Assembly: GCA_018818345.1 (NCBI GenBank)
Contig: JAHISI010000077.1
Coordinates: forward strand, 1 to 8,304
Source: Patescibacteria group bacterium
GTDB taxonomy: Bacteria; Patescibacteriota; Dojkabacteria; SC72
Direction of reading: 5' to 3'
Length of the DNA: 8,304 nt
Shown: positions 6,341 through 8,304 of the stretch, in pieces
Position numbering within the stretch: position 1 is the stretch's first letter
Layout: the number at the start of each line of letters is the position of its first letter
The notes under the pieces: generated by a model
What the model saw: only the letters and a program-made list of their open reading frames with translations
Databases searched by the model: none
What the model was told of the DNA's origin: nothing
Position numbers and translations under genes: made by a program

Positions 6341-8304
6341 GGAGATCTTTTCTCAAATAGTTCATGGTATTGTCTCCTTTGTTAAGGAGATAGGTTTTTT
6401 GGCCAAGTTCATGACTCTTTTGTTATTTGTTTTCATCTTCTATATATTGCAAGGGACCGGTAAAAAAACACTTGATAAACCAACGAGAAAAATCAATATA
6501 AGTTGGGATCCAATAAAAAGGATATATACCAAGATTTACAATAAAATACTTTTGGTTTTTGATACACATAAGCCTCATGAAGTTAAATCGGCAGACTTAA
6601 TTTTCCTGGCATTAAGAAATCTTTCACATAAGAAGAATAGAACATACGTTACTATTCTGGGAATGGGAATTGGATTTGGTGCTGTTATCCTTCTTCTTTC
6701 ATTGGGGTATGGTTTTGAAAGACTTGTTGTTTCAAGGGTTGCTAGTCTTTCTGAAATGAAGCAGATAGAAGTGAATACCTCTCAGGGATCGCTTTTGACT
6801 TTTAACTATGACGTTATAAACAAAGTTAAAGAGATTAATAAGGTTGAATATGTAATCCCAATTGTTACCTCTGTTTCAAAGGTTACATATAATAACGCGG
6901 TCTCAGATGTGATTGTCTATGGTGTAAGTACAAAGTATTTCGAAGAAACCGGACTTTATCCTATCAAAGGATCCCTTTTTGAAGATGGAGAATCAAATTT
7001 AAGTGAAAAGGATGTAACGCAAGAGAAGGGTGTAGTTGCTGGAGCATCTACAGTATTGATAAACAAGAACTCTTTTAAACAAGAGATTTCTAAAGTTAAA
7101 TACTCAATATATCCTTTGGTTTGGAAGCCAGTCTATGTATCCCCGGATAATAACTCAAAAGTAATAGGGTATACAAAACGTGATATTGGAGTACAAGATG
7201 CAACTGAAGTTTGGGGTTATTCATATAAAGGAGCACCCAGCAGTAACCAGGGAGAAGATTTTAACGGAACAAGATATAGCCCATGGGTTCAAGATACCTT
7301 CTCATTATGGACAAAGGAAGATTGTAAAACAACTGATCCTGATTGTGTCGATGAAAAATATATTGTGTCTAGAGAAAACAAAGCACAAAAAATTATTAAA
7401 GGATATATTTCTGAAGATAGTCTTTCTGTAGAGCGCTATCAGATAGTTGATGGTAGTTCTTTGGAAATTTATTCAGGGAAGGTTATAGAAGACATTTCTT
7501 TTGAGATTAAACCAATTGATTATACTAGCATATATACGTCTCCAGAGACCCAGTCACAGTCTGCTACGTTGTTGGAAATGGGTAAGAATGCTCAATACAA
7601 AGGAAGCCTAATATATGGAGATGCATATGATACTGGTAATTATGTCAAAAACGAAAATGGTGTCCAATATGGATATTGGATAAAAGCAGAGATCCCTGTA
7701 TGGGCAAAGAGTGGTTGCAAGGGATTTTGTAGTGAGTATTTTTCGGCTTCAAAGGAGGAGGGATACAAAGAGAGAATACTCACACTATATATGAAAGCCT
7801 CAGAGGTTAATATTGATAACTATCCTAATCGATTTAAATCTGAACAGGTTCTTGGTGCAGAAACAACTAGCGAAGAGAATAGTTCACTCATAAGTATTGA
7901 TTCTCTCTCGCAAGAGGATGACGGTATCGATTGGGTTTCAATATCTTCACAACTAGGTACGACAGAGGATGTTTCAAAAGATGTTATTGCTTTCCCTGAA
8001 AATGCGCAAAAAATTGCCATGGTTAATTCGTCTATGCTTAATCTTTTGGGATTAAGTGCTAATGAGGCAGAAGGAAAGACTTTTGAGGCAACAGTCATTT
8101 TTGATAGTAAGTTGTTTGATAAGGCAAATTATCTTGTAGAATCTAAACCCACTCCTTTTGTTATTGGTGGTGTTGTGTCTGACCTAAGAACTCCAACCTT
8201 CTATATCCCTCTGAGTGATATTACTGTGGAGGGGATGACTAATGTCTCACAATTGAAAATTGTAGTTAATTCCAAGGAAGACGTTTTGGGCGTGAGGAAT
8301 AACA
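6303..8304 (+). CDS. MacB/FtsX-type ABC permease with extended outer domain (3' partial)
   Basis: The frame is open to the right edge (667 codons). Numbered from the ATG at 6303: a basic start (KKQRK), an amphipathic stretch, an extra membrane segment (about 30-50), a cytoplasmic linker, then the usual first MacB helix (about 114-138; 'TYVTILGMGIGFGAVILLLS'). The MacB-like outer core follows ('EVNTSQG', 'VEYVIPIVTSVSKV', 'VYGVSTKYFEETGLYPIKG', 'GVVAGAS'). It is interrupted at about 250-566 and resumes with 'MVNSSMLNLLGLSANEAEGK', 'PFVIGGVVSD' and 'TPTFYIPLSD'. The last helices lie beyond the window. The insertion contains an SH3b-like segment ('VYVSPDNNSKVIGYT') and two cysteine pairs (C341/C348, C472/C476). 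It overlaps the ATPase gene by 38 bases from the chosen start. TTG at 6399 has a better Shine-Dalgarno sequence and would shorten the product by 32 residues. It is the membrane partner of the ATPase. Annotation pipelines may miss it because it has no stop here. Confidence 0.9.
   Translation, partial: MQELPKKQRKTLKEIFSQIVHGIVSFVKEIGFLAKFMTLLLFVFIFYILQGTGKKTLDKPTRKINISWDPIKRIYTKIYNKILLVFDTHKPHEVKSADLIFLALRNLSHKKNRTYVTILGMGIGFGAVILLLSLGYGFERLVVSRVASLSEMKQIEVNTSQGSLLTFNYDVINKVKEINKVEYVIPIVTSVSKVTYNNAVSDVIVYGVSTKYFEETGLYPIKGSLFEDGESNLSEKDVTQEKGVVAGASTVLINKNSFKQEISKVKYSIYPLVWKPVYVSPDNNSKVIGYTKRDIGVQDATEVWGYSYKGAPSSNQGEDFNGTRYSPWVQDTFSLWTKEDCKTTDPDCVDEKYIVSRENKAQKIIKGYISEDSLSVERYQIVDGSSLEIYSGKVIEDISFEIKPIDYTSIYTSPETQSQSATLLEMGKNAQYKGSLIYGDAYDTGNYVKNENGVQYGYWIKAEIPVWAKSGCKGFCSEYFSASKEEGYKERILTLYMKASEVNIDNYPNRFKSEQVLGAETTSEENSSLISIDSLSQEDDGIDWVSISSQLGTTEDVSKDVIAFPENAQKIAMVNSSMLNLLGLSANEAEGKTFEATVIFDSKLFDKANYLVESKPTPFVIGGVVSDLRTPTFYIPLSDITVEGMTNVSQLKIVVNSKEDVLGVRNN
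6370..6400 (+). terminator. Terminator-like hairpin with T-run at the ATPase-permease junction
   Basis: TCTCCTT (6373-6379) pairs with AAGGAGA (6384-6390) around a TGTT tetraloop, extended by G-T, T-A and T-G pairs, and is followed by GG... then six Ts (6395-6400). This is the layout of an intrinsic terminator or attenuator, but it lies within the permease frame if translation starts at 6303. The stem is short and moderately GC-rich. Active translation would prevent it forming, so it may act as a polarity point or be chance. Confidence 0.4.
6384..6401 (+). promoter_or_regulatory. Shine-Dalgarno and alternative TTG start for the permease
   Basis: AAGGAGA (6384-6390) is eight bases ahead of an in-frame TTG (6399-6401), ideal spacing. 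By contrast, ATG 6303 has no clear Shine-Dalgarno sequence. The same AAGGAGA is the 3' arm of the hairpin at 6370-6393, so folding would hide this site. An identical AAGGAGA at 6339-6345 overlaps the ATPase stop but has no in-frame start at useful spacing. The site may set a second, shorter permease product or may reflect the codons of a repeated KEI peptide. Confidence 0.4.

Noticed and set aside
6364..6393. ATG at 6364 as a separate small gene after the AAGGAGA at 6339
   Set aside because: It is out of frame with the permease, stops after nine codons at TAG (6391-6393), and the spacing from the Shine-Dalgarno is too long.
7180..7431. Plus-strand 83-codon open frame
   Set aside because: It lies within the permease frame, which is unbroken here and carries recognisable MacB patterns; this frame shows none.
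1..8304. CRISPR, tRNA, rRNA, insertion sequence or phage genes
   Set aside because: No direct-repeat/spacer pattern, cloverleaf, transposase or terminal inverted repeats seen; the repeats present are protein domain repeats.

Overview
The window is AT-rich and coding almost throughout. All genes lie on the plus strand and overlap or abut, so it looks like the interior of one operon that continues past both ends. It holds four genes: the 3' part of a giant repeat-built surface protein (5' end outside the window), a small membrane-anchored protein with one fibronectin-III-like (Fn3) domain, an ABC transporter ATPase of the MacB/LolD/FtsE type, and the 5' part of a MacB/FtsX-type permease (3' end outside the window). 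Stop codons read as in the ordinary bacterial code: TGA ends the first gene in an ATGA overlap, and TAA ends the next two.

Region by region: positions 2-5170 encode module A (a discoidin-like beta-sandwich with an 'SSVDG..WS.W' motif, cut by the window edge), module B (Ig/Fn3-like, 'GYFVYFGT'), twelve degenerate Kelch-type propeller blades, a second A-B pair, three ordinary Fn3 domains, four Fn3 domains of the purple-acid-phosphatase-N type, and a short hydrophobic C-terminal tail. Positions 5167-5559 encode a type II membrane protein whose outer part resembles those last Fn3 domains. Positions 5552-6340 encode the ATPase. Positions 6303-8304 encode the permease, with an extra N-terminal membrane segment and an insertion of roughly 300 residues in its extracytoplasmic domain.

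The organism cannot be named from this sequence. Giant Fn3/Kelch surface proteins, small membrane-anchored partners, tight gene overlaps and an AT-rich genome without an obvious outer-membrane partner gene would fit a Candidate Phyla Radiation (Patescibacteria) bacterium, or less likely an AT-rich Gram-positive; this is inference.

A working model, also inference, is that the ATPase and permease form a MacB-like machine whose large outer domain handles or senses the giant adhesin-like protein, with the small Fn3 protein as a membrane-proximal partner. The most unusual nucleotide-level feature is at the ATPase-permease junction: an anti-Shine-Dalgarno stretch flanked by two identical AAGGAGA sequences can form a terminator-like hairpin followed by six Ts, right at an alternative permease start. 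No RNA genes, CRISPR arrays, insertion sequences or promoters were found, and no stretch over 300 bases lacks a gene.
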